Shown: positions 36,991 to 48,694 of the stretch, piece after piece
How the letters are laid out: each line of letters starts with the position of its first letter
Position numbering within the stretch: the first letter of the stretch is position 1
Assembly (NCBI RefSeq): GCF_018691265.1
Contig: NW_024881283.1
Location: 5,429,731 to 5,493,730 of the forward strand
Source of the DNA: Tyto alba
Taxonomy: Eukaryota > Chordata > Aves > Strigiformes > Tytonidae
DNA: 64,000 nt
Direction: 5' to 3'
The notes under the pieces: generated by a model
Databases searched by the model: none
What the model was told of the DNA's origin: nothing
Seen by the model: the letters and a program-made list of their open reading frames with translations, nothing else
Program-made: the position numbers and the translations under genes

Positions 36991-39839
36991 TTTTCAAGAA
37001 CACTGCTACACTATCAAAAGAATAATACAGACCTCTTTTTTAATGGTAAGCTATTATTATTCATGTATGTTGGCAATTTTAAGAGCTCTGAAGCTGAGCT
37101 CTGCAAAGTTCTTATATGTGACTTTGGGAAGAGGCAGTTACTGCCAGCTCGGATCCCAGTTTGGATATCTCTGCCACACTAACCTGCTGTGTCTCTGAAG
37201 GCAGCTTCCTCAAGCCCCACACTTTACTTTACCTGTTTATATGACAAAAATATATTAGTGTTTCTTTATAATATGGCTGGAAGGCACATGTAAGAGTACC
37301 ATGTAAGCATATACATCCCACATTTTGTTGACCTGCGTGCATAAGCATTCCCTGGAAAGCATTTCCCTCTTGTCCTTTTTACTGCAGTATTTTTCTGGCA
37401 GATAGTGTAGAAGATGAGAAACCCACGCAAAGCTGTAGCTTATCTGGTACTGTGATTTTATAGGAAAAGATTTTGGCTCAGTTTAAGCTTGGATTTTCCA
37501 GACAATGCTTTTGGAGTACCCTGGATTTGGTGGGTTTTCAGCTTTATCTCCGCAGTCTTTCCTTTAGAGTCCAGAAGGTAAAATGTCTCCATGCAACAGC
37601 AAAAACTATTCAACTATAAAAATAATTTCTGACCTCTTATCAAATGGAGCTTGCCAGCTGAAACTTCTCATTCACCTGTAAGAGGATTCGCCTGCACAGA
37701 TCCACTCTGCTAAGAGGCAGAGATTCCTTAACGTAAGGAGCAGAGCAGGCTGGGGCTTTCCTAGCAAGGGGTTGGAAGCCTCCCCAGTCCTGCTCAGCCT
37801 TCCCTGCTCGGCTGCCCAAGCCTTCGGCTGCCAGGGGTAGGTGCTTGCTCGGTGCAGGCTGTTTCTTTATCTGCTTTTTCTTAAACTTGTTTTGTAGGGC
37901 TTGGTTGATAATGTGAGTGACTGAAGTCTTGATTTCTCCATACCTTCTGATAAAAGCACTTTTTTTAAGCTTTCTAATAAATAACACTTTAAAATCTGGA
38001 AAGCAAGTGAGTTACCTGTCTGGGGCAGTGGTTGTGCAGGGCTGCTCCTACTCTGTGGGTTCTTACTGGTGCTGGAGGTTGAGCTGTTAGAGGCAAGGAG
38101 GCAAGCACAGGCAGATTGTACCTCAAAATCCACAGAGCTCCCACACTTGGAGTTTAGAAACTTAGTGGCTTCAGCACTGTTTTCTCATTCCTCCATCTCC
38201 TTAAGATCTTCTCTTCCCCCTGAAGTGTATCCTGGTGTGACTGGGAGCTGGCGAGTGGGTGTAGCCTTCCTGGGCAAGCCCGTAGCTTCTTTTACTGTCA
38301 TCATGACAGTCCTTTATGGCTCTATGTTTTCTGGGGCTTTTCTGTGAACAGCAGTTTAGCTTGACATTGTTCAGTTAAGGCATTGCTTCTGTATCAGGGA
38401 CTGCAGGTGTCTGACTGAGTTACAGAAAAGAAAGCAGGACTTTCAGAGCTCTGTCAAACATCCTCATGTTATTTGCTCCCTGCCAGTGACTTAAACCCAG
38501 AGTTAAACTGAGTGGGTGGGAAAGTTGCAGAACAAATATAATTCCATACAGAGGAGAATTGCCAATGGGGATTGTTAGCCAATAGCACCAAATTAAGAGT
38601 TTAAACTCTCTTTTCATAAACAGTTTCTTCAAATGACCATCTTGTTAGATCTGCCTAGCGCTTGCCCTGCTGGGTGGCGTTAGCACTTTCAAGTTGAAGC
38701 TGGCTGCATTTGCAAATGCTTTTCTTTAGCTGCAAGGTGATTGTTACCACTGCCAGGGTTGTATCAAATGCTGAACAATGCTTGGGTTATCAGAAAACAC
38801 TGCCTGCATCTGAAAACATCCAACTCTGTCCTTCTGCAAGAAGGAAGTAGTTAGAGTTATGAAATGTGAGGGAAGTAACATGGGTGGTAGGCAGGTGCTG
38901 TGTTACAGAGGTTGCTGCTCTGATGGGTGCAGTCGCTTGAGGGTCTGGAAAGAGCCCACTGAAGGTCAGAAACCCGGTGTGCCAGGAGTGCTGCAAAATA
39001 TCCTGAGAGACAGGAGAAATATCAATATCTGGTTGGGACCAGAGGCACAGCCAGATGAAGGGAAATGCCAAACCTCTGTGCCAGGCGAGGGCCCGGGGCT
39101 GTACAGTCTCATGTCCTCCCCGTTAGGCAACTCTGTGTGTTAGAGCACTGTTCCTCTGCAGCCCCCCCATTCACCATACCCCCTTCTGTTCCCTCCACTG
39201 TCAAATCAAGGCATATGGGAAGAGCTGAGCGTGGGGTGGTCCTTAGTAGTGGCCTCTCTTTTCACTGTTCTGGTGTTCTCTATGCTATTGATTTAGTCCT
39301 TCAAGATTTAGCTTCCATTTGCTAGGACTTTTTTATTATTACTATTGAAGAGTTTAGGGCAGTAAAGAACCATCTGTATCATCTGTCTCTTCTGTCTTTG
39401 GTACTCCCCTGCCTCATTTTTCAGAAGACGGTGGGTGTCACAAGTCTCTGCATTTGGAACTTGTTACCTGGCTCTCTCTGCCCCTTGTTCTTTAAGATGC
39501 ATACTTTCTGGCGATAAAAACCCATTAAAGCCTGCATGAACACTGGCTTTGTTATTTATTACTATCTCCTAAATAATAATCTGAGATTTGGCTGCCCTTC
39601 TTGCCACTACTTAGTCTTCTATCTCTCACTCTGAGCGGCTGGGATGCTACTTTTTGCCTCTTGTCTCCTAAGCTAAACTTCAGCATGGGCTATTAAATGA
39701 TGATTTGATGGGAAGAGCACAGGTGACAGGAAACTATGATACCTTGGGCTTGATTTAAAGAAGTGGGAGGTGGCCATAGCTGTGAGAAGTAGATTGATGT
39801 TAATTGTTTTATCAAATGATGAGAGCCTGTCTGCTCCAT

Positions 39840-39965
39840 TAGTGAGGCTAAGCACCTGGGGTCCGCTGTGCTGGGCACTGTACAAACCAGATGCAGAAAT
39901 GCCCCCATTTCTAAAAAGCTGGCCTTATAATGAGATGACAGATAAATGAGCTAATTTGTACATGC
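39840..39965 (+). repeat. Ancient amniote interspersed repeat fragment
   Basis: AAGCACCTGGGGTCCGCTGT followed by GCTGGGCACTGTACAAACC matches a block I associate with old repeats widespread in turtles, crocodilians and birds ('GTGCTGGGCACTGTACAAACACA...'). The downstream CCTTATAATGAGATGACAGA echoes the usual 'AGCTTACAATCTAA.TAAGAC.AGA' block. The match is good over about 25 bases and weak afterwards. The exact family is not certain. Confidence 0.5.
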
Positions 39966-39969
39966 TCGC

Positions 39970-41435
39970 ACTCAAAGAGATAATAAAGCCATCAAAGCCC
40001 CATGGCTTCTGAGCCACGGGTGAGAGCCAAAGGCACCAAATTGCAGTACTTCTCCTGGTATTTCCTGGGGCTGCTCTTTGCCCCACAAGGTACCTTACAA
40101 TATGAAGCAGCAGATTATTTCAGCTGTTCATCTGTTAAATATGTGAAGGTGGCTTCAGGTCAGCTTCTGGCATTGTTGGTCCTGTTGACTTTGAGAAGAC
40201 GAGGCCTGCAAGAAGGGATCTTATGTATTTAACATAAAGCTTATCTTGTGTTTTGAAAACCTGCTGGAGTCAGTACAGCCTTCGGAGGTGGAGGGAGTTG
40301 TTAAAGTGTGTTTTCTGTTTTTCTGGTTTCAGTTGTAAGGGCCTCTCTCCTGCAGACAGTTCAGGGGAGGTGAGCGCTGTTTCCCTGAAATGCCTGGGAA
40401 TCCTCCTGGATCTGTGTGCTCTGCCAAGAGGATCGGAGCCCCAGCAGATGGGCGGGGGGGGCAGCACATCAGAACTGCAGCCCAAGAAAAATAGAACAGG
40501 ATGGTTTTATGAAGATGGCTGAATTAATCAAATCAATAGTTTTAAGCACTTAATACCTTAAGTGGTTTGAGTGTTGATTATAAAAGCCTGTGTAAACATA
40601 ATATAAATACTTGGTAATTGACAGCTCATTTTGGGAAAATACATCTCCTGTACGTTTTGTGTGTATATACTGCTTGTTTGTATACACAATCATAATTTAT
40701 GTCTTTACAGAGTGTTCAGGTATTAATCAACTGTAACAATAATACAGTGAGTTAGTGCTGAGTGCATCTCTGATAGCACCATCTGCTTGGATAGAGGAAA
40801 ACACTGGCTAAGGAGCTGGCACAAGAGCTGTTTTGTGATTTAGCAGAAAACACGATAGGAGGCTGAGCTTTGTCATGGTCAGAGCTAACTACAAATTAAT
40901 TCAAATCTGTACATTTTGTACATACCTTTTATCACCAGGTCATCATGACATCACGATCTCCACTGAACTGCTGGAACTGGTTTCTGTAGTGAACTTGAGC
41001 CTTTTTTACCTAGGCTGGACACAGCTAGAAAATACAGTACAGAGAAAATCGGCCATTGCCTGAGAGCTGGAAGACCTCAAGTGCTTTTGGTTTTCGGTCT
41101 TTGTGATCCCGAGATCTCCTGCTGTGTGATTCCGTGCTGATCCTGAGGTACCGTATTGTTCCAGGAAGCGAGTGTTGCAAGGTGTGTCTGTCAGTGCATG
41201 TCCAAAGTGAATTTAGAGCAGTCGGGTATTTGTACGTGAGCTTGGGCTGAACCAAGTGGTGTTAACACCAGAGGCGCAGCCAGACTGCAGAGACATGTAC
41301 TACTGAAATGAGAGATGGATCTTTCTGGGCGCATGGTAAAGTTGGAGCTTTCTCACTTCTCTTTTCTGTTCTCAGCCCCTGACTTAACTCACCAGAAGAG
41401 CATTTAAGCCTATGTTTTAAGTTTAGCCATAAATT
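39970..41435. other. No gene recognised
   Basis: Ordinary sequence. Around 40440 there is an eight-base G run (GGGCGGGGGGGGC). The frames at 40002-40232 and 40253-40522 have no family resemblance. 40540-40740 is AT-rich. Confidence 0.5.
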
Positions 41436-41439
41436 TAGA

Positions 41440-41590
41440 GGGATATTTTCAAAGTCATGAATGGAAGCTAAGTAGCCTTTTAGCTCCGTTGGGTTTGAGT
41501 AGAGCTTGGAAATCTCCTTGATCCCTGGGATTTAACCACGTGCTTGAAGTTTAAGTGGATGCTGAGGCTCTGCTTCCATTTAGCTATCTA
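41440..41590. repeat. Possible ancient palindromic repeat (MITE-like)
   Basis: TATTTTCAAAGTCATGAATG, AAGCTAAGTAGCCTTTTAGC, then TTAACCACGTGCTTGAAGTT and AAGTGGATGCTGAGGCTCTG resemble an old amniote repeat containing 'TTTTCAAAAGTGCCTAAG' and 'TTAAGCACGTGCTTAAAGTTAAGCA...GCTTAAGTGCT'. Better copies form long inverted repeats, and here the symmetry is largely eroded. Identification is from memory of the pattern. Confidence 0.35.
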
Positions 41591-41599
41591 CCCAGCAGA

Positions 41600-41925
41600 A
41601 CAGTTTTCTTAAACGTCATTCTACTGATTTGAGTCAGGCTTCCAGGTTCCTCCCCATCCCTGGGGGAGTCCTGGTGTTTGCTGCTGGAAACTTTACAAAG
41701 CAAGGTGTTGCAGTGTGAAACTTCTGCATCCAGCATCTTTGACTGTTTAAAAGGTGTTTGGATTTTTAAAATATTTATTAAGATAACTAACATAAACCAA
41801 GAAGATTAAATGTTTTAAAACCATACCTACTTCACTGTTATGTCTGCTGGCTGATAAATCAGAGTACCCTTATCAACTTTCCATGCATTGCAATGGACTT
41901 GGCAAAGATTCGCAGAAGATGAAAG
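41600..41925. other. No gene recognised
   Basis: A 69-codon minus-strand frame (41584-41793) has no recognisable domain. 41755-41820 is AT-rich. Confidence 0.5.
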
Positions 41926-41929
41926 CCCT

Positions 41930-42330
41930 TTATTACCCTCATCTTCAGACTTCCGAACATTCACACTCAAGGACAATTTCCCACACCTTATCTGGATGGA
42001 GACAGCATTGATTTAGCTTACATTAACCTTTTAAGACCTATCAGATTACGCTGGATACATTTCACTTGATAAGAATTTAACTCAAGTTTAGTCTCTGCCA
42101 TTCCTCCATACAGCCGAGTCCTGTAGTGTTGTATTAATCACGATCAGGCAATCTGCTTCCGAACTTTCCGTGGTGAAGTGTTTTTAATCACAATTTTAGT
42201 TCTAAAATTACTGACCAATCTTCCCAGCCACCTCACTCATTTTAAATCAATTGTTCCCAGGAAGATTTAACTTTCTAACAGAAAGTCTTTGTGCTACGCT
42301 GTTTCAAGGCTAACTTAAGGGAAGTTAGGA
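41930..42330. promoter_or_regulatory. Candidate conserved non-coding block
   Basis: A 400-base stretch of complex, repeat-free sequence with scattered non-clustered CpG. Developmental-factor-like words include CATTGATTTAGC, GTATTAATCACGATC, TTTTTAATCACAATTTTAG and CACTTGATAAG. It lacks any open frame of note. The texture resembles deeply conserved enhancers. The claim needs alignment. Confidence 0.28.
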
Positions 42331-42339
42331 ACATAATTC

Positions 42340-44485
42340 TCCAACCATCCTACTTATAATGTCCTGTACAACCTCATTCTCTTTTGTGTCTCACCTAGTT
42401 GTCATTTTATCAAGAGTCATGTCTTGGCTTTCTGTTTGGAGTCTGGGGAAGAATTTTGCAAGATGAAATCTTGTGACAGGTAGCTGACTTCTTTACACAA
42501 AACCACATTTGGGCCTGCAGGTGGACAAAGAAAGCCTGCGGTATTTTATACCCACATGTCTGGTATATGACAAGAAACCTCAAACAGGAGTTCTGCATTA
42601 TTCCAGTCCGGTTGAGGTCATTTCACAAGTGCAATGCCAGGTGGTATTAGAGGCTCTTCGTTTGTGACCTACAAGAAGCATAAATGATCAACTAATGGCC
42701 TCAGCCCACCTGCAAAATCATGCCAATAGCCAATGTGCAAATCTTCCATGCAGGTTGCTGTTTGCACAGCCTCAGCTTGCTAAGAGAAACATCCTCACCA
42801 GTGCCTGTGAACTCAGAGTTCCCATCAAAGAGGAAGTGCTTAGGAAGGAAAATAGTTGCGGTTTTGTACCAAACCTCAGGCTTCTGCACAGCTTGAGTAC
42901 CCGCTTTATTGTGCCTGTTTACCATGGATGACCCTACCTGGGGATCTGCTCTGCGTGATGATGATATACAGCAGAGAACGGTGTCGTTATGTTAATGAGG
43001 TACAAGACCTCTGGCACAAAACTCGCACTTAGGTCCAGTACTTGTTAAAAAAACATTTTTAAAACACGGTTTGGTTAACCCTGTGCACCATTGTCCGCTC
43101 CTGCTGCTACTCCTCTCCTTGACTTAATAAACCCTGTCAGGAGAGATCCGGACTTAGTGAGACTATCAAACTCCAGGGAGTAACGTTGTGTGACATCTTG
43201 TGACATGTATATTACACGGCTTCTAGAAGGAAGCTCACATCACCTGGGAGAGGAAATGCTTTTCATACCCCTGGGAACTAATTATGTCAGTTCTGCTGGA
43301 AGTAGAGTTTTTGCACCACACTGTTTTGTCCTTTTCAGTATTTTGTGATTTGATTGATTGCCTATTCTACTCCTTTCACACAGATTAGTGAGGCCATAAA
43401 CGGAAGGAAAACAGAAGAGGGAGTCCCATAAAAACAACCAAATACTGAAGAGATCAAAGTAGCACAGCACAGGAACAGAACTATAAGTCACTGACTGCAG
43501 GTGGCATTAAAGATGTGGAGGGCTTGTTCTCATGGAGATTGTAATAAGAATAGTAAATGGCACAGAACTAATCTTGGCTCAAGATAAAATATTTTCAGTG
43601 ACTATAGAAAAAAAAAAAAAACAATGGGAGTGGGTTGAGAGGGAGAATGGGACATAAATATTCCTGAGAAACAGGATAAATATTTTTCCCTCAAATAACC
43701 TTAATAACTTTTTATAGGCATTTCCTTTTACTATAAATTTGCTGTAATTCCTAAGGGTCTTGGGGGGGAGGGAGGGGAAGCAGCATTTCAATCTATAACT
43801 GTACATAATACACCAGGATACATTGTCAGGCCCCGATACGAAGTGGTATAGCACAGCTGCGACCTTTCCTCCCCAAAAAGCAAACAGCTTTTCCTTCTCA
43901 GAAGGTGGGTGTCCTGCCCATTCTGAGTGTCAGGAACAGTCCCTGGACATGCACCTCGGAGCTCTGCCCTCCGGCTGTGCCCGAGCATTGCCCCCCAGTA
44001 CTGCGAGCTGCCGCCTTGGGCCAGAACTACTCCAGGGAGTTCATTATCAGTTAACCCCTGGGATGTTTCTGCATCAATACTGAAGCTGATGACCTCTTTA
44101 TTGTAGTGGTAGATACCCCGTGAGTGAGAGGTCTGTTTTAGCCTTCAGCTGGCATTTTTCACATGGGTATGGCACCGTCTCAGGAGCAGAACAGGGATGT
44201 AAGCTTGCTGACGGTGCTCCCATTGCAGGCAAACAGGCCTCGTGCCTCGTGTTTCTCAGTCCTGCGTGGGAAGACTCCTGGGCTTTTCTGAGCATTCAGG
44301 GGCGGAGAGGAGACCTAGGATGGAATAGTTTCTCAGTTTAGCAGAGCTTTGCCATTTCTAGCCGCTGGGATCTCCCTGGGCAGTTGCTTTTTCACTCCAG
44401 GGCAGTATTGCATTATGGTGTCAGTGCTGCACACCGCGTACCACAGCCTGCTAGTGTGGGGTTTTCGTGTCCTTCTGGATATATC
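42340..44485. other. No gene recognised
   Basis: Frames at 42695-42931 (both strands) and 43788-44341 overlap in antisense and have no family resemblance. A short A run lies at 43607-43621. Nothing else is identified besides the G-quadruplex motif. Confidence 0.5.
43755..43777 (+). other. Canonical G-quadruplex motif
   Basis: GGG TCTT GGGGGGG A GGG A GGGG on the + strand fits the G3+N1-7 rule with at least four G tracts. Short one-base loops favour a stable parallel fold. It has no adjacent promoter that I can see. Confidence 0.85.
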
Positions 44486-44533
44486 AATACCTACAGAAAT
44501 TTAGAGCGTATTAGTTTGAACGTGAAACTATAC

Positions 44534-44770
44534 TTATGTCTGGACATCCTCTTGGAAGACTGACCAGTAAGGATTTGGCAGAAATCAAAGTTCTGGGGTA
44601 AGCTATCTGTGCTGTTAAGAGCCCCTGGAACAGACTGAGTGCTGCTGCTCTGTGTCAGCGCAAAGTCAAATTGCTGAGCTTCAAACATCACAGGAGGCTG
44701 GTGCAGGGAGGATGCCAGCTGGGTGCTTTGCACAGTCATGGAAGCACTCGTGGTGCTAAGACTGGTGACT
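44534..44770 (-). other. Coding-like Ser/Gln-rich frame, possible exon or exon fossil
   Basis: The minus strand is open for 147 codons (44491-44934). The inner part reads like real protein, with codon choice rich in CAG, CTG and AGC. It contains PPVMFEAQQFDFALTQ, then LPQNFDFCQILTGQ and a basic SSKRMSRHK end. A plausible acceptor (pyrimidine-rich, then CTGCTGCTAAG) precedes 44770. A weak donor (AA|GTATAG) follows 44534. Together they would give a 237-base exon in matching phase. The Ser/Gln-rich composition with a repeated FDF motif would suit a transcriptional regulator or adaptor, but I recognise no family. It could be a genuine exon, a pseudogene piece or chance. Confidence 0.25.
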
Positions 44771-44939
44771 CTTAGCAGCAGAAAATAACTTATCAAAGTG
44801 CTTGAACTAGTTTTAGAAGGGGACATTTCACCACAGCCTGCTGAAAACAGGCACTGATCTGTAATATGGAAATTAGGAACTGTTATAAAACTTCTTATCA
44901 GTCCAGCCTCCACTAGATCTTTTCTCGGCTGCAATTATT

Positions 44940-46470
44940 GCTGAGGCTTAAACTATTTACCTACCCAGACTGGCCCTTCTGCCTCAAAAACTTCATGCAA
45001 GGGCAAATCTAAACCTTTGCATCTAAATTTTCAATAAAGTAAGAGAAGAGGAAAAAGAATGTACTAATCCTTGACTACTAAATTTATGAACTTGCCAGTA
45101 TTAACCTTTTGTTTTATTGCCTTTATGGCCATACTATAAAATATAGCTGTAGTAAAATATCTGCGTATTTGAGCTATGCTGCCTGGAATGTGGTGATTTC
45201 TGAAGATGAAGAGCCCTTCCTCCTGCTGTGAGGTACCCCAAGGGAGTTGGAGGACGATGACAGTGGTTTCCTCTACATTCGGACATGCCTACAGCCAGAG
45301 AAGGGTGATGACAGGCTTATGTGGCTCAAACTTGCTGTTTCTCATGGTCCCGAGGGCTTGGCTGTGCTGTATGAGCTGGGGTGTGCTCTCCGCGCCATCG
45401 GCTGCGTGCAGATGGAGTAGGCTGTAAGTGGTCTGAAGGCTGTGAGGGGTAACTGCTGAGACCTCATGGCAGGGAGGTAACTCCATTATTTGTGGTTGCA
45501 TTTTCTGTGTTGTGGGTTATCTGTGCTATGTACAGAGAGGGCTCAGATCTGTAAGAGCTCTACATGTTAGCTGGGGGATCCCCTTAGCTGGGCTGATAAG
45601 GCGATGAGTTGAATGTAAATGCAAGTGTTGAGTTCCTCACCTTGGCAAGTAAGTGGTGAATTCCTGTTTCGGGTCTCTGGTGTGGGTTCCTGTTTGCAAC
45701 AGCACTGCGATAGTGCTGAAAAGCCCCATTACAGTCAAGGTTGTCCTTCTTCCTGAAGCTGTATCTCTTAATCTGTGCAAAGCACTCCTTGAGCTCATGA
45801 CACCAAAACTGGCAAAATCTCAGCTTGTATAAACCAAATTCTGCTGCTTGTATAAACGAAATTCAGCTAAGCAGTGCCCTCTGGAGCTCCTGATCCTGAG
45901 ATGGACTCAGGGCTGCTGTATGCACACTGGAGAACCCCAGCACGGATGGCAGCCTGCGGGGGGGTCCACGTTACCATCAGGTGCCAGCAGAGCTCTGGCA
46001 ACTGCCATGGGACACTTCAACAGAATCAGAAGCCCACTGGGAAAAGTGAGGTTTTCTTTTAAACTAAAGAACTAATAGTACTTTAATTGAGCCTTTTAGT
46101 AAAAAAACAGCCAGAAAGAGGGCCTCAGCTTGTCATGTCATTTAAGAGTATGCAGGCAGTCCCTAACTTCAGACACCTGAGCAATCCTGACAAAATTAAT
46201 GGCCTAGTCCAGGTTCCACACCTGCGTAAGTACCCAGCTGTACCAGGAGCCTATGGCTCAGTCAGTAATGAAGCTTCACAAATTTGCTCATTAGAACCAC
46301 TTACTGTGATATTTTTATGCCTTTTTTAAAATGGGATAAGCTTCAGCACTAAGTGTGGTACCATGTCTCTGGGCACTATCCCTACTGATAGGTCTGTTGG
46401 GCAAGTAACGGCTGTGGAGCCAGTTGCTGGTGTGAGGTGGCAGTAGCAAGTCTGAATTTGTTGTGGATCA
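44940..46470. other. No gene recognised
   Basis: 45000-45180 is AT-rich with TTAACC/AATTTA words. The frames at 45206-45501 on the two strands are antisense to each other and unrecognised. A small tandem duplication is listed separately. Confidence 0.5.
45824..45869. repeat. Diverged tandem duplication, 23-base unit, two copies
   Basis: CTTGTATAAACCAAATTC plus five bases is followed directly by CTTGTATAAACGAAATTC plus five bases. The copies match at 20 of 23 positions. It is a local duplication old enough to have gained three substitutions. Confidence 0.9.
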
Positions 46471-46479
46471 GCTCAGATT

Positions 46480-46920
46480 CTGTGTGTTTTGCCATATCCC
46501 TAATGCTATTTTACATTGATGAGCTCATTATAGAAAATGAGCTGTTGCAATAACCATCATCACACTGTATGGTTAAGCAGAAAATGGGCCCCTTTTTTTT
46601 TTTTCTTTGACAGCTTTTGGACATGATGGGGAATTCGTACCTTCACCGGATATGATAAATTTGCAAGGGAAATTATAAGGCAACATGGATTTTTGCGTTA
46701 TTTCTTGGAGCTGACAGGAGCGCTTTGCAAGTATATTCAACAACTCCAGTCATGTTGATTAGCACTGATGGCAGTGTATCTAATGGCCTCATCAGAATTG
46801 CTTGTAAACCGATTGTCCTACTGGAGTAGTTATCTAGGAGCTTAAACAGCTATGATAGCATCTATTCTGCAGGCACCTGGCCATGTGTGAGCAAATATTG
46901 CAGCACTAAATGCTGGAGGT
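46480..46920. promoter_or_regulatory. Strongest candidate conserved non-coding element
   Basis: A 440-base complex sequence without repeats, with no frame above background and many compact transcription-factor-like words. These include TTACATTGATGAGCTCATTA, AATGAGCTGTTGCAATAACC, CACCGGATATGATAAATTTG, CATGTTGATTAGCACTGATG and TATCTAATGGCC. An 11-T run at about 46592 separates two halves. The motif density and evenness resemble vertebrate developmental enhancers. I cannot show conservation or a target gene. Confidence 0.32.
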
Positions 46921-48533
46921 ACTGTAAGTGGCAGGCTGAAAAATTCTGCTGGGATCCTGAATATCTGGAACTGAGCATCTTGAGGGTAATGTCACTTAGC
47001 CCAAGCTAAAGCCCACCATTGTCAAGGTGTGTGGGAGGGGAAGCATTTCCAGTGACACTAATGGATTGTTCGGTTCTGGCCATTTTCGTAGAGGGACTTG
47101 ATATTACACGTACAGGCTTGGGACATCATTGTTTTGGCTATCACCTAGCTGAGGAGACTCAGTAATCCTCAGTTTGCACTTTCAATGCACAAACTCTCAT
47201 GAAACAAAGCTCTTAATGAGCTTTATCCAGGAAGAAGAGTGTTACTGTCAAGGTTTTGGAGATAGGCTCTGATTTTTGTTGGCCTGCTGCTTGTATCACA
47301 AGAAGAGGTGTTAAAGGCTGGCTGGAAGGATAAAGTTAGTTCCTACGGTGACAGACAGTATCATCCAGTCCTTTGGATTTAAACAGGGCACCCAGATGGA
47401 AAGAGCAAAATTCAGTTTCCTTATCCACTGCAAACCTTTGGAGCTTTAGAATAAGGCAAGAAGCAGGTTTATTTCAATAACAAAACCCTAGGGCTTTAAT
47501 CTGAAATTCAGCGCACAAGGTCCGTCCCTTAGAGACAGGGCACAGAGGATATAATTGGACGTGATTTAGTGTCCTTGGAAGCAAAATGCATCTGGATGCT
47601 TCTAAGCCCAAGGCCTTGCTGGCTCACGCCCCTGTCGGCAGCTGCAACTTGGGCCGGTTCATCCCCGTGCTGCAGAGCCCCTGCCTCCTCCCTGCCGCTG
47701 TGCCGCGGCTTCACCGCGCGCCCTCCCCTGACCTCCGCACGCTTCGGTGCTTTTTGCACAAGCAAATCATTTTGTGAAGGGTGTCTGCAAGCTTAAAATT
47801 GTGTGTGTGTTATAATATGCTAATCCCCTCCCTTTTCCTCCAGCCTTAACTGCCTCATTTTCCAAAGGGAAATGACTTTCTCTTGGAGTCTTTGAGGAAT
47901 GCTTTCCATTTCTCTGGTAAGATCCTCTACACACATTAAACCATTTCTATTCATCAGAAAGTCACCAGCTTGAAACTGATGCTCCATTTATCTCTTCTTT
48001 GAAGCCTCCACGGAGCTCACGAAACCAGGCCTGGCTTTCTTGTTTGCCATGTGCCTGTGTTCTTATTAAAGTGGTGGTAGGAGTTAGGAGTGGGACTCTG
48101 GATTTGCAGTCCATTTATTTCCTTTCGCTGTATCTTCTTCCTGAGTCATCAATATCTGTCTAGTGGATGGGCAAAACAGCACTGGCTGCTGTCTGGAGAC
48201 TGTCTTGCTGTGGAAAAGCAAGTTGCGTTCAATCGTTCCCCATCCATCATCAGCTAATGAGCCTCCCGTGTCTGATGCCATTAACTTCTCCCAGTGTCCT
48301 GGGTGGCCTGAAGGGTGGAGCTCTGCTGGAGGAGCCCGGGGTTCCCTCCCTGCCTTGGCTCTTGCTCTGCTGATGGGCTCCAGGCAGAATCCTGCCCCTG
48401 GGTCCCTGGAGAGGAGCAGCACGGGCGAGAGCTGGGCTTTCCTGCTGGAGCTCGGCAGTGGCGGATCCAAACTTGCAGCGATTCCTCTGCTTTGGCTTGG
48501 GGCTCTACTGTTGCTGCCTCTTTTTATTTGGCC

Positions 48534-48556
48534 TTTTTTTTTTTTTTTTTTTTTTT
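48534..48556. repeat. Poly-T tract, 23 bases
   Basis: Uninterrupted run of 23 T, with a further T run ending near 48600. Equivalent to poly-A on the minus strand. No retroposed gene body is recognisable next to it. Confidence 0.95.
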
Positions 48557-48674
48557 CAGCTTTGGAAAGCATATTTAGCAGGAAGAGAGTTTTTTTTTTA
48601 TAAGCTGCAGAGAGCCTTTCTTTTTAACCAATTGTGAAGCATGCTGCTTTCCTAATATCAGCAGTTTGACAGTT

Positions 48675-48694
48675 GGGGGGGAAGGGACGCTGGG
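48675..48694 (+). other. Canonical G-quadruplex motif
   Basis: GGGGGGG AA GGG ACGCT GGG. The seven-G run can supply two tracts separated by one G, giving loops of 1, 2 and 5 bases. Confidence 0.75.

Larger units (their letters stand above)
36310..39835. other. No gene recognised outside the listed sites
   Basis: The minus-strand 115-codon frame at 37640-37987 is Lys/Gln-rich at one end and has no domain. 38859-39325 has overlapping plus-strand frames with no resemblance. No repeat consensus is recognised here. Confidence 0.5.

Noticed and set aside
48084..48603. Opposing 162- and 146-codon frames
   Set aside because: Both read through a 23-base T run and overlap in antisense. No domain is present.
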